From assembly GCA_029379385.1 (NCBI GenBank), contig CM055614.1:16204994-16268993 (forward strand): a stretch of 64,000 bases of DNA, given 5' to 3'. The position numbers and the translations under genes are program-made. This document shows positions 1 through 10,968 of the stretch, in pieces. The DNA comes from Quillaja saponaria. Its lineage: Eukaryota > Streptophyta > Magnoliopsida > Fabales > Quillajaceae. Every line of letters begins with the position of its first letter. Position 1 is the first letter of the stretch. The notes beneath the pieces are model-generated. The model worked only from the letters and a program-made list of their open reading frames with translations. It was not told where the DNA came from and ran no database searches.

Positions 1-365
1 CATATATGTGGAGAATATGTAAAATTTGTTCACAATCTTAAAGAGTAGCACAAGTAAAGAATATGGTGTCATCAACAAACAAGAGATGATTGATAGATGG
101 ACATCTCGGTGAGATTTTCAAACCATGTAGCTTCTTAGAAGTTTCAACATCATTCAGTAAAATTGAAAGTCCTTCAGCACAAATAAGGAAAAGTTAGGGA
201 GAAAGAGAGTACCCTTGTCGAAGCCCTATTTGTGGTTGAAAAAAACCATGTGTTTCATCATCAAAAGACACTGAATAAGAAACAGTTGTAACTAGTTCCA
301 TGATTAATTCCACCTGTCGTGAGGCAAAGCCAAGTTTATTAAGCATACGTGATAGTTTGATGCAT
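1..365 (-). pseudogene. L1-type LINE reverse transcriptase fragment
   Basis: Read on the minus strand, this stretch gives a decayed piece of a non-LTR retrotransposon reverse transcriptase. Visible are GLRQGYSLSP (RT block before the active site, followed by a stop where YLF would continue), ICAEGLS, and LLFVDDTIFF, which is the catalytic F-x-D-D box. Upstream on the same strand is a block resembling LNKLGFASRQVELIMELV. In-frame stops occur. The fragment is cut by the window edge, so its 3' part lies outside. It is dead coding sequence, distinct from the complete LINE further in, whose active-site box reads FADD. Confidence 0.8.
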
Positions 366-493
366 TATTTAAGGTTATATAATATAAAATAATATGATAT
401 ATTAGGTTGTATAGTTATATTGTTATTATCCTTCCCATCTTATTATATAACTTTTTACTGTCAAACATAATATAAGAAGAAATTAATAATATA

Positions 494-1086
494 GTGTGTT
501 TAGAATACTTAAAAAATGTAGTATTCAGTTCATTTTAAATGAATTTTACATTTTTTATCTTTGGAACAAATAAACTGGTGTAGATTTCAAATGAAATTCA
601 CTTTAAGTCCACATTTTATTCAATTATGAATTTCACACCAAATAAATTAGATTCCTATTTTGTGAAATTCACTTGAAATAAGTTACTATATTGTACACCT
701 CAAGTGACACTTTTATCCTTAATATTACACATATTTTTTATTTAGATAAATCGATAAAAAGCCACTACCACCTCATCTCAAATATTCATCTAACCAACTA
801 CAAATTTTTTTCTCTTAACTTGTTTTTTGTTCATTGAACAATAATTAATCTTCCCATATTTATATTTTTAATTGATCAATGCTAGTTTTAATTAAAAATT
901 TTGAAGGTAGTATGGAAAAAATACTTAAACTAAAATGAATTTTCCGTTTGTTCCAAATAGGAGAATTAGACTAAATTTCATAAATGTAGTTTTTATTCCA
1001 AATAAGATGATTCATTTTAAATGAATTGAATTGTAGAATTCATTTAAAATGAAATGAACTCTATTCTTTGTTTTGTTCTAAACACA
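494..1086. mobile_element. Small inverted-repeat element (MITE-like)
   Basis: The two ends are imperfect inverted repeats of about 55 bp. The left end begins GTGTGTTTAGAATA and continues into TTCATTTTAAATGAATTTTACA; the right end, reversed, begins TGTGTTTAGAACAAAAC and contains TTCATTTTAAATGAATTCTACA. No coding sequence is present. No clear target duplication was found beyond a short TA-rich context, so the superfamily is open. Confidence 0.5.
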
Positions 1087-1319
1087 TTCTATAAGTCTAC
1101 GTTATCATGTTGCTACCAATTTTGTATAAAAGTCAACTGGATAATTTTATACTATCTTGTTATCCTTTTATGATATGCCAAATAAACCCTAAGTGTTTTC
1201 TACGTATATAGTAATTTACAAAATTACCGTAAATTTGGAGCATGTATTGAAATAAGTGAAATTTTTAAAGGAAACACAAATGACAACAAGCTTAAGGGGA
1301 TTAATGGCAGTTTTTGCTT

Positions 1320-2011
1320 GGAAAGTAAGGATAACTTTTAAATTTTTTGATATTTCAAATAAGTCCTGTAATAGATTTTCATTACCCATAATTCCTACTT
1401 TTAAATTTCCCTTCCAACTAAGTCCTAAATTTTACATTGACTTTTTGTACCACTTTTACCCTTATTTTTTATTTAAAATATTAATTAAATAGACTAACTT
1501 TAAAAAAACATTTAATTTAAAAAATTAAAATTTATTATTTAACAATTAGTAGAAGAATAAATTATTATATAATCATTAATTAAAAAAATTATAAATAGTT
1601 CTCATTACCTCCTTTTATATTTTTCCTAAATTTTTTTTTAAAAAAAAAATATTATTTTTAAATTCAACTTGAATTATTATTAAATTTTCTAAATATAAAT
1701 AAATCTAGATTCATTTTTAAGAAATTAACAAAAAAAAAAAGTGACATATACATAAATCTAAATTTTATTATGAAGCTATTATTTATGAATTTTTATTTTT
1801 AAATTAAATAAATTATTTAAAAAAAAATTAGTATACTTAACTATTATTATTATTTTAATAATAAAAGTAAAAATAAGGGTAAAAATTAAATAAAAGTGTG
1901 AATATAAAATATAGGACTTATTAAATAAATATTAAAAAATGTGAAAAATAAAAATTTATTGTAAGATTTATTTCGAATTTAAAAAAATTAGGACTTTTTC
2001 TTACTTCTCCC
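1320..2011. mobile_element. Non-autonomous Mutator-like element (692 bp)
   Basis: Imperfect terminal inverted repeats of about 140 bp run from 1320 (GGAAAGTAAGG...) and back from 2011 (reversed GGGAGAAGTAAG...). Both arms contain AAGTCCTA and end inward in TTTTACCCTTATTTTT. The flanks TTTTTGCTT (1311-1319) and TTTTTGTTT (2012-2020) form a 9-bp target duplication with one mismatch, the size typical of Mutator-like elements. No transposase reading frame is present, so it is non-autonomous. Confidence 0.6.
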
Positions 2012-2020
2012 TTTTTGTTT

Positions 2021-3418
2021 ACCTTATGAAAAGGTTTGTGCTTTCAAGAACGGTAATGATGGTTTCTGTAGACTAGTCTAATTTTGACTGTTATCCTATT
2101 GGAAAAACACTGAATAAGCCCTGCTAACTTGGTTAAACATCTAACAGCCGGTTTAAGGACTGGTTCCATGTCCCAATGAAGAATTTTCCACTTGCATTGT
2201 GAAGCAAATGGCATATTTAATAGGAAATAAATTATTATAGAAAAATTATGGCTTAAATGATTGCGATAGATTCTCATCAAGAACCTAAATAAATGATCAA
2301 TATAGTAATTTCAAAACTAGATATCTCTGCATATATAAAAGCTTAAGCGCAATTGGGCTAGATCCATGTCTGATCTAGCCTTATTTGGCCTTGACAGATT
2401 TGTTATTGGATTTTAAAATTGATTCTTAATGGATTTAAGTATTTTCATATTTTACTCACTAAATTTGAACAAAATTCAAAGACTCGCTACGTCTAAGATA
2501 AATCTTTTAGTAACATCAAAATATATATTTTTTTAATTTTAAAAAATTCATAATTGTTATGATTAAAGTGTTGTATAATATTTGTAACATTACATTTTAA
2601 TTTTGAGTTTCAAAATTTTATCATTGGGTTTGGGTTACTTATTTTTCTATTTCTTTCATTAAATTTTCTAATTGAATTGATTTCATTTCTAAAATTGATC
2701 TTAGAACAATTTTTATATTCCTCAATCATTTTCTTTAGTCTTCTTAATCGATTACTTTTATGTAATTTAAAACAAAAAAAAAATGAATTCGAGGAGCTCC
2801 TGTTAGCACTTACGAATTTCTTATTAATGGGGTCAATTCCTTTCTTACCTTATCAACTTGGCCTTCACTCAGGTGAGAAGTATGCTTATCAAATAGGTCC
2901 AACAAGTTTGATATCAAACAAAATGGATGACAACCACGATAATTTGCACTTGTCTTGCAACTTCTGTTAAGTTCTTATGTCTAAGCCTGAGTTCATTTCA
3001 TACAGTTCTTTTTCAAACCTTAATAACTAAATGTCGTTTAAAAAAAAATTAGGAAAACATAGTTTAAAAAAAATAAAAATACTCAGGTGGCAGTTTCATT
3101 AGGTTTGGGTCCGAGTCTAAACCTATCAAATAAGTGATAGATCTGAAATGAATCTCACTTTCAAGTCCCTAATAGATATAAGTAGATAACAGATCAGGTT
3201 TAGGCTTAGCCGAACCCAGCCCATTACCATCCCTATAAGCCGCCAATTATAACACGTTCCTCCAAATGAAAACAAATTTTTTTTTTACTTTGTATGTAAC
3301 TTAAAAAAGAAGTTTCAATAACATCCAATGGCACGGGTGTCCCACTAGTTTGCCAAAAAATTGTCAAAGAATTCCCAAAATTGTCTCACAATCTCTTATT
3401 CTCAAAATTTAAGAAGAA
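2021..3418. other. AT-rich intergenic DNA
   Basis: No gene-like reading frame, splice pattern or complete element could be supported. A segment around 3100-3230 with repeated GGGTCCGAG/AACCTATC-type words may be an old inverted-repeat element, but I could not pair its ends. Confidence 0.5.
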
Positions 3419-3423
3419 AAAGC

Positions 3424-3889
3424 TGTTAGAAATTCCATGTGTGGGCTGCCATTAATTGTATGGTTTTGCTTTAATGATAAAATGGGCTTAAGGTTTGGTC
3501 CATTTGAGACATGCTGGTAAAAGCCCATATAGTTTATGTGATCATTTGGGATAGGGCTTAAGCACACTTCTTATCTGATTAGATGTGGATTGGCAGTAAG
3601 TGTGGGCTGAGTGACTTTAGAAGTCTTTAATGGGAGGATTCTTAGGGTTTTATCTGACATGAAATAGCTAGGTCCCCTATCCTCTCTATATATATGCATC
3701 TTGCCCCATTGAAAGCTGCCATCAGAAAATACATAGAGTACGAAGAGGAAGACCTAGCCGTGTGAGCAATTATTGAGGCGTGCTTAGCTGAGATTCCAGA
3801 TATCCGCTGCTATGGCTCAATCAGGTACGCAAACTTTATTATTAATGTGTTCTAAATTCATGTATGAGATCCTGTATAAATTTATAACA
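3424..3889 (+). repeat. 5' LTR of copia element
   Basis: Starts TGTTAGAAATTCC and ends TTTATAACA. A TATA-like TCTATATATA lies at 3685-3694. It aligns end to end with the 3' LTR, with about 35 substitutions and a few small indels, roughly 8 percent divergence by eye. Confidence 0.93.
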
Positions 3890-3891
3890 TG

Positions 3892-3903
3892 TGGTATCAG
3901 AGC
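3892..3903 (+). promoter_or_regulatory. Primer binding site, initiator tRNA-Met type
   Basis: TGGTATCAGAGC, two bases after the 5' LTR, is the standard plant copia primer binding site complementary to the 3' end of initiator tRNA-Met. Confidence 0.92.
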
Positions 3904-5300
3904 CTAATATACATGAATTTGAAACCCTTTGTTATTTATTTAACATAAAATCAACTCATATATGAATGAAATTGAACCCAATTTGTTAGGTTTTTTAAAG
4001 GTCTTATTCATATCTTTAATTTGATATATTATTTACGTGATTTCATCAACTATAAGTCGAGAAATCTGAATTTTAAAATTCGGGTTGTTTTAAAATCAAA
4101 ATTAAGTTTTTGATTTGAGAACTAAGATTTCATGTTGTTTTAATCGATTTAAATAATAGATTTAGATTTTGGTATGTTTTATACATAGTCAGTAATCATT
4201 CAATGAGTTTAATTCGTATTTTTTTGATAAATTGGAATGAAACCCTTATGAAATAGAGTTAGGGTTCATGTCATTGCAATTTCAATTAATTGATGTATAA
4301 TCTTGATAAAACATGAAATTTTTATGGGGTTATTGTTAGAAAAGTAAATTAAAACAAAACCCACACAAAATATTTAAGAAAAGGCATCAAAATCATCTGA
4401 AAAAAGTTAAATTTCAGAAATGGGTCAAAACAGACCTGGCTGGAGGAAGAAGAAGGCCGCGCGGCCTTCTCCCACGCGCAGCAGTGGCGCGTGTGGTACA
4501 TGCGCCACTTTCTCCCATCCCAATGTCCCCCAAAATTTTACCAAATTAATTTTTTGAATTTTAGAATTTTATGGTATGGTTAAATTTTGGATAATATGTG
4601 CATGATATATTGGTTTAGTTAATGATGTTTTGTTATGTCTCAAACTAATATGGTAGCACATAAATAATTGTTGAGAACAATTTAATTTTCATATTTTATA
4701 TGTTTTAGAGTTGTTGACAGTAGGTACTCTCCCTAGTTAGAGCTAAATAATTTTGTACTCTCATGTTTTCATAACATGTGTTAGTGAATACTTCTATTTT
4801 GATTCAATTTTTCAAAGTTGCAACATGTGTTTAATTATCCTATGAGATACTTTTAAAATATATTTTGGTTTGAAAGGATATATTATGAGTAATTAAATTT
4901 TCCCGCTTGAGAAAATCTTATAGGTTTGTGTAGATGGTTGCCACCAAAGTGGTCTATCTATATAGATTTGTGGGATTTTTGAAAGCTATAGTACGAGATG
5001 TTTCTTAAATTATTGTATATAGTTTCCTGCCCAAAGGGGGTTATTATATACTTTAATTTTGGAAAATACATAAAACATATGGTTTGGGGTATACCGGCCT
5101 AGAAGGTTTATCTGCCCAAAGGGGATAGACTTTTCGAAAGCTAGGATACTCTAATTTAAGTTTCATGGGTTAATCATGAGATCCTAATAGCATGTTACAT
5201 TATCTACCCAAAGAGGAGTTTATAATGATGCATTTTGGATTCATAGAGAATAAATTTTTATTCTTGTTTTTTTAATTACTCAATTTGTTGACATGTTACA
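3904..5300 (+). other. Long untranslated leader of the copia element
   Basis: About 1.4 kb without a usable reading frame between the primer site and gag. It contains a GC-rich patch in otherwise AT-rich DNA: a perfect 20-bp palindrome at 4451-4470 (half-site AGAAGGCCGC), followed by ACGCGC-loop-GCGCGT at about 4473-4492. Further on, short CCC-AAA-GGG-like inverted motifs recur near 4941, 5030, 5115 and 5207. The length and structure suggest RNA-level signals such as packaging, dimerisation or translation control; this is inference. Confidence 0.6.
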
Positions 5301-6170
5301 GTATTTGTTATTGAATCAGTCTCCCTAGCTGTTAACAACAATAGTGCCACTATTGAATTGTTGAACGGTTCCAACTTTCAGAAATGGAAGAGAGATGTTG
5401 AATTTGCCCTGGAAATTATGGATATCAATTTAGCTCTACGTAATGAGAAACCTGCTGATCTTTCTGATACTAGCACTATAGCTCAGAAAGAAGCTTTTGA
5501 CAAATGGGAGAGATCAAATAGGTTAAGTTTGATCTACATTAAGAGATCAATCTCTGAAGACCTTTTGAGTGGGTTGCCTGAAACTCAAAATGCCAAAGAC
5601 TTCATGAAAGCTGTGGGGGATAGGTATAAGGTATCTGATAATGCTGAGACTGGAAAGCTAATAAATGATCTAGCGGGTATGAGATGAAAATGGAACTGGG
5701 GTTCGGGAATTCATTCTCAAAATGGTTCATGTACAAACTAAGCTTAAAAATAAAACAATTCCAATCCCTGATAGTTTTGTGGTTCACCATTCTCTCAATT
5801 CCTTACCACCTGACTTCTCCTAAATCAAAACTACCTATAACACCCAAAATGAATCCTGGACCATCAATGACCTTATCTCTAAGATGTGTGGCTGAAGGAG
5901 GATAAGCTTAAGAAAGAAAAAAGTGAAACCGCACTTTTTGTTTCTCATTCCAAGCCTAGTTCTACCAAGGGTGGTCAAGGTAAGTCTAAATCTACTCATC
6001 ATAAGAAAACTCAGGAATGCGAAAGGGCATGGTACCAGTCAGAAATCTGTTGTGGGTGGTCCTAAGGCTGCCATTAAAAAAGACATAACATGTTTCTTTT
6101 GCAAAAAGAGAGGTCATGTGAAAGCTAGACTGCTTCAAATTAAAATCCCGGTTAGAAAAGAAAAATAAAA
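5300..6170 (+). pseudogene. copia gag (broken)
   Basis: The first part (5358-5687) reads as a copia gag: NGSNFQKWKRDVEFAL near its start, then the conserved DKWERSNRLSLIYIK and a DFMKAVGDRYKVSDNAETG block. After a stop at about 5685 the gag continues in other frames to a zinc-knuckle region near 6090-6125, read as CFFCKKRGHVKA. There the final cysteine of the CX2CX4HX4C knuckle has been lost by a frame change. The product would be the capsid-like protein that packages element RNA. No convincing ATG was identified; the reading frame is open upstream of 5358. Confidence 0.85.
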
Positions 6171-6185
6171 AAGAAGGTAACTCAC

Positions 6186-9100
6186 TTGCTTTTAGTTTGT
6201 TTTGAATCCAATTTAGTTAATGTCCCATCAAATTCTTGGTGGCTTGACAGTGGTGCAACTGTTCATGTTGCTTGTACCATGCAGGAGTTCAAACACAAAA
6301 GGAAGCCAAGTGATTTAAAGGCAAAGCTTAGAGTCGGGAATGATGTTGAAGTTGAAGTCGAGTCCGTAGGAATCGTCTCTTTAATATTAGAAAGTGGTTT
6401 TGAACTTGTTTTGAAAACACATTTTATGTACCTGTCTTCTAGGCGGAATTTGATTTCAGTTTCCTTGTTGGACAAAATTGGTTATTCCTTTAATTTTGGT
6501 AATTCAAAAATTCAATTGCTTTTAAATTATACAATTCTTGGAGGGTGTGTTTTGTCCAATGGTTTATATAGAATGTGTTTAGCACCCTTAAATATTAATT
6601 CCTCTTTAAATACTGAAAAAGTTGTTTCCAAAAGATCTTTAATTAAAGAGAAATCCTTCAATGCTTTGGCATAAGCGTCTGGGTCACATATCAAGGGAAA
6701 GATTGAAAGACTCATTAAGGATGGTATCCTACCATCACTTGATTTTGATGACTTGGAAACTTGTGTTGATTGTATTAGAGGTAAACTGACTAGGACAAAG
6801 AAAAAGAGGTCAACCCGTAGTTCAAAACTCTTAGAGATCATTCACAATGATATTAGTGGACCATATTCCAACACTTTATGTAAAAACTGTTATTTCATTA
6901 TTTTCATTGATGATTTTTCCCGTTTTGGTTTTCTAGTACTTGATTAAAGAAAAATCTGATTCTCTTGATAAATTTATAATTTTCAAAATTGAAGGTTGAA
7001 AAATAATTAGGGAAAGTCATTAAAATTGTGAAATCTGACCGTGGAGGTGAGTATTATGGCAAACATGGAGTTGATGGACAACATATAGGACTGTTTGCCA
7101 AGTACTTACAAAGAGTGTGGGATTGTTGCCCAATATACCATGCCTAGTAGCCCTTAACAAAATGGTGTGGCCGAAAGATTTAATCGCACCCTTAAGGACA
7201 TAATAAGGAGTATGATGAGTAAGTCAAACTTGCCTGAATATCTTTGGGGGGAAGCCATTAAAACTACCTTGTACATCCTTAATAGGGTTCCCAATAAAGC
7301 GGTGCCTAAAACACCTTTTGAATTGTGGACTGGGAGAAAGCCTAGCTTGAACCATTTTCATGTTTGGGGGTGTCCAGTTGAAGTGAGAATCTATAACCCA
7401 AATGAGAGGAAAATCGACCTAGATTTACCCGCTGTTACTTTATTGGTTATCTAGATCACTCTAAAGGATACAGGTTCTATTGCCCCGCACAAGGAGCCAA
7501 AGTAGTGGAATCACAAACTGCCAAGTTCTTGGAATTTGATGTTGTTGAGTTGGAAAAATCTTCACCTTTAGATCAGGGAGAGCGAAATGAGGATGTTACT
7601 ATTCTATTATATGATTGTCAGAAGCTACTGTTTCTGTGTTTGTTGTGAGAACAAGTGATGAGGGGGAAGTAAATGAACAAGCTGAAGTAGCACCACCTGT
7701 TCCTACTGATGCTACTGCACATGTTCCTAATGAAGCTCCTCAGCAACAGAATCTAGTTGCACAAATACCTGTTAGAAGGTCTGAACGGCAGAGAAGGCAT
7801 GCTGTTTCTGATAACTTCATTGTGTATTTGGGTGAAATTGATTATGATGTTGGTCATATTGTTGATCCCACTACATATGGTAGAAGCAGTCTCCAATCCA
7901 CAGTCAGACAAGTGGATTGAAGCCATGAGAGAAGAGATGCAATCTATGGTACATAATGGTGTATGGGAGTTGGTTGCACTTCCAGAGGGTTGTAGACTCA
8001 TTGGGTGCAAGTGGGTTTACAAGACCAAGAAAGATTCAAAGGGAAAAATTGAACGTTTCAAAGCAAGACTTGTAGCTAAAGGTTTTTCTCAAAGAGAAGG
8101 TGTGGACTTTAGTGAGACATTCTCTCCTGTCTCAACTAAAGACTCTTTTAGGGTCATCATGGCATTGGTGGCTCATTTTAATCTTGAGTTACATCAGATG
8201 GATGTCAAGACAGCCTTCTTGAATGGAGATCTTGCTGAAGAGGTTTATATAGTTCAACCTGAAGGATTTTAAAGAAGATGGAGAAAGTGAACTTGGTTGT
8301 AGACTTACGAAGTCTATCTATGGTCTAAAACAAGCATCTCGACAGTGGTTTTTGAAGTTTGATGAAGTAATCACCTCTCTTGGTTTTGTTGAAAACAAGA
8401 TTGATCAGTGCATATATCTTAAAGTCAGTAGGAGCAAATTTATCATATTGGTTTTATACGTTGAAGATATTTTGCTTGCCAGTAGTGATGTTGGTTTATT
8501 ACATGAGACAAAATTGATGTTATCTAAGACTTTTGACATGAAAGATCTTGGGGAAGCATCATTTGTTCTTGGCATTGAAATTTATCGAGACAGATCTCGT
8601 CATTTGTTGGGTCTTTCTTAGCGAACATACATTGATCGTGTGCTCGATAGGTTTAACATGCATAAATGTAAGCCTGGGGATGTACCAGTTTTCAAGGGTG
8701 ATAGATTCAGCTTGGATCAGTGTCCCGTTAATGATTGTCAAAGGGAGTTCATAAAGAATGTACCTTATGCTAGTGCAGTTGGAAGCTTGTTGTATGCTCA
8801 GGTTTGTACCAGACCTGACATTGCTTTTGCAGTGGGAGTTCTTGGTAGATATCAGTCAAACTCAGGTCCAGAACATTGGGTTGCTGCGAAGAAAGTTATG
8901 AGGTATTTGCAGAGGACCAATGATTTATGCTAGTGTATAGAAAGGTTGATCACCTTGAGTTGATTGGTTACTCTAATTCTGACTTTGCTGGTTGCAAGGA
9001 TGATCTGAAATCCACATCATGATACATTTTCATGTTAGCTGGGGGAGCTGTATCTTGGAAAAGTTCTAAACAGACAATCACTGCTTCTTCCACTATGCAA

Positions 9101-9448
9101 GCTGAGTTCGTTGCTTGTTATGGAGCATCGACACAGGGTATATGGTTGAAGAACATGATAGTATGTCTTGTGTGGTTGATTTGATCTCTAGACCTCTTAA
9201 AATTTACTGTGACAACAGTCCTGCTATGTTCTTTTCAAAGAACAACAAGAACTATAAGTGCATCGAAAGTTATAGATATTAAGTATCTAGGCTACCAGGG
9301 ATTTAGTGAAAAAGGGGACATTGTGTTTGAATATATTGAAACAAAAAAAATGTTAGCAGATCCTTTAACCAAAGGACTTAGGACTGGGGTTTTCAAAAGT
9401 CATGTTGATAACATGAGTATTTTGGAGTCCTTTGATGTTTTTTGTTAG
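6186..9448 (+). pseudogene. copia pol: protease, integrase, RT, RNase H (broken)
   Basis: Motifs in order along the plus strand: aspartic protease WWLDSGATVHVA (about 6240); integrase zinc site WHKRLGH with CVDC (6667-6775, across a frameshift); integrase core HNDISGPYS (about 6845), SDRGGEYY (about 7035) and [10 protein letters not shown] (about 7160), giving the DDE triad; reverse transcriptase WVYKTKKDSKG, QMDVKTAFLNGD (8200-8235) and LYVEDILLAS (about 8455), where the usual YVDD has become YVED; RNase H region with [16 protein letters not shown] and ADPLTKGL (8980-9380). Stops and frameshifts separate nearly every domain. The altered catalytic YVED box alone would be expected to impair reverse transcription. 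Confidence 0.9.
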
Positions 9449-10110
9449 TAGGAGTTTGCATTATTTTATTCAAACTAGCTAGCATGTTATATATGCTATT
9501 TTATGTTTGTTTACATCCTTGTTGGATGGTATGTTTTTATTAATGAAAATAATAGTTATTTTCATTATGATATGATTGATATTGTATGTGCACATATGGT
9601 TATTTATGACATGTCATTGCATTAAAATCTTAAGACTTTGTGTCTGTCTTAAGTGTGACGGTTTTGTAAATTTGGAGATATGTCTCAAATGACACTGATT
9701 GGATATCTCGAGATGGTTGTTGAGACATACAAGCTTAAAATTAAGGTTAAGTGATTTCTAGTGCTTTGGAAAGCATCCAGTTTTAATGAAATCACTGGAG
9801 GACCGACAATGAAAATAGCATATGTTGATCACATTTAGATGCTATTTTTCTTGCCACACTACCACATCTAGATCCATTGCAGATTAGGTTGTTGGCATTT
9901 GTAACCATGGATTGGTCTTGTGTCGTTTAAGTGGCACAATGATTACTATGATTCGGTGTTAATAACTTAGTTGGGCTGGATTGTTTGAAGTGCGTCTCAG
10001 GATCTAAATTTTTCTTTTAAAATTGTGGCCACATAAAAGTTACACCTTGTCTGAGAGTCGTTTTCTAAAAATATGTTTTTCAAAATTTTTAAAACTACAA
10101 TTAATGATTG

Positions 10111-10124
10111 CCCAAGTGGAAGAA
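10111..10124 (+). promoter_or_regulatory. Polypurine tract of copia element
   Basis: CCCAAGTGGAAGAA sits immediately before the 3' LTR, the normal place and composition for the plus-strand primer of a copia element. Confidence 0.8.
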
Positions 10125-10594
10125 TGTTAGAAATTCTATGTGTGGGCTACCATTAATTGTATGGTTTTGTTTTAATAATAAAACGGGCTTAAGGTTTGGT
10201 CCATTTGAGACATGCTGATAAAAGCCCATATAGTTTATGTGATCATTTGGGATAGGACTTAAGCACACTTCTTATCTGATTAGATGTGGAATTGACAATA
10301 AGTGTAGGCTAAGTGACTTTAGGAGTCTTTAATGGGAGGACTCTTAGGGTTTTATCTGACATGAAATAACTAGATCCCCTCTCCTCTCTATATACATATG
10401 CATCTTGCCCCATTGAAAGCTGTCTATCAAAAAATACATAGAGTACGGAGAGGAAGACCTAGCTGTGTGAGTAATTACTGAGGCATGCTTGACTAAGATT
10501 CCAGATATTCACTGCTATGGCTCAATCAGGTATGTAAACTTTATTATTAATGTATTTTAAATTCATATATGAGATCTTGTATAAATTTATAATA
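10125..10594 (+). repeat. 3' LTR of copia element
   Basis: Starts TGTTAGAAATTCT and ends TTTATAATA, followed directly by the AAAGC target duplication. The TATA-like TCTATATA at 10387-10394 is in the same orientation as the B3 gene that begins 374 bp downstream. Compared with the 5' LTR, most differences are C or G in the 5' copy and T or A in this copy. Confidence 0.93.
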
Positions 10595-10599
10595 AAAGC

Positions 10600-10968
10600 A
10601 CCGTTGTAAATAGGAGTCATTGTTGTTTTATGCACTAGTGCAGTTTTTAACTTTCCATGTGGCATCTTGCAACCCTTCTACGTACTTAGGGTATGGTGCA
10701 CAATGTCAGACCATGGTGCACCGAATGAAGGGCCTAAAAAAATGAGGTTCACGGGGATTACAGTTTCCCAAGACCATTTAACTGTGCATGTGCAGGTAGA
10801 CTGACACTTCAAGTCTGAACAAGGAAGGAAGGAATTCTCGGAGAAGGGGATCGTCGCTTTACAAAGAAGTCAGAAAGGCGAACAACACTCAAAAAGCAAA
10901 GCAAATTTCGGAAAATTTGGTCACAACTCACAATACCTGGTTAGCTGCTTAGTTTGAACTTTGAAGCC
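10600..10968 (+). promoter_or_regulatory. Proximal promoter and 5'UTR of the B3 gene
   Basis: This stretch between the copia target duplication and the B3 start codon is less AT-rich than its surroundings and should hold the remaining native promoter and leader. Sequence upstream of 10595 was displaced about 7.2 kb away by the copia insertion. I could not fix a transcription start. Confidence 0.4.

Larger units (their letters stand above)
3424..10594 (+). mobile_element. Ty1-copia LTR retrotransposon, complete structure, decayed coding
   Basis: The element has two homologous LTRs (3424-3889 and 10125-10594), a tRNA-Met-type primer site just after the 5' LTR, a purine-rich AAGTGGAAGAA tract just before the 3' LTR, and an exact 5-bp target duplication AAAGC (3419-3423 and 10595-10599). 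The domain order is gag, protease, integrase, reverse transcriptase, RNase H, which is the copia order. Frameshifts and stops break the polyprotein into at least ten pieces, so it cannot move by itself. A noncoding leader of about 1.4 kb separates the 5' LTR from gag, which makes the element longer (7.2 kb) than the roughly 5 kb common in copia. I did not assign a lineage. Confidence 0.95.

Noticed and set aside
1256..1492. 78-residue plus-strand open frame near the left end
   Set aside because: It runs into the inverted-repeat element at 1320-2011, has F/K/I-rich AT-driven composition and no motif.
2677..2970. 97-residue plus-strand frame
   Set aside because: No domain, no splice context, composition as expected by chance in AT-rich DNA.
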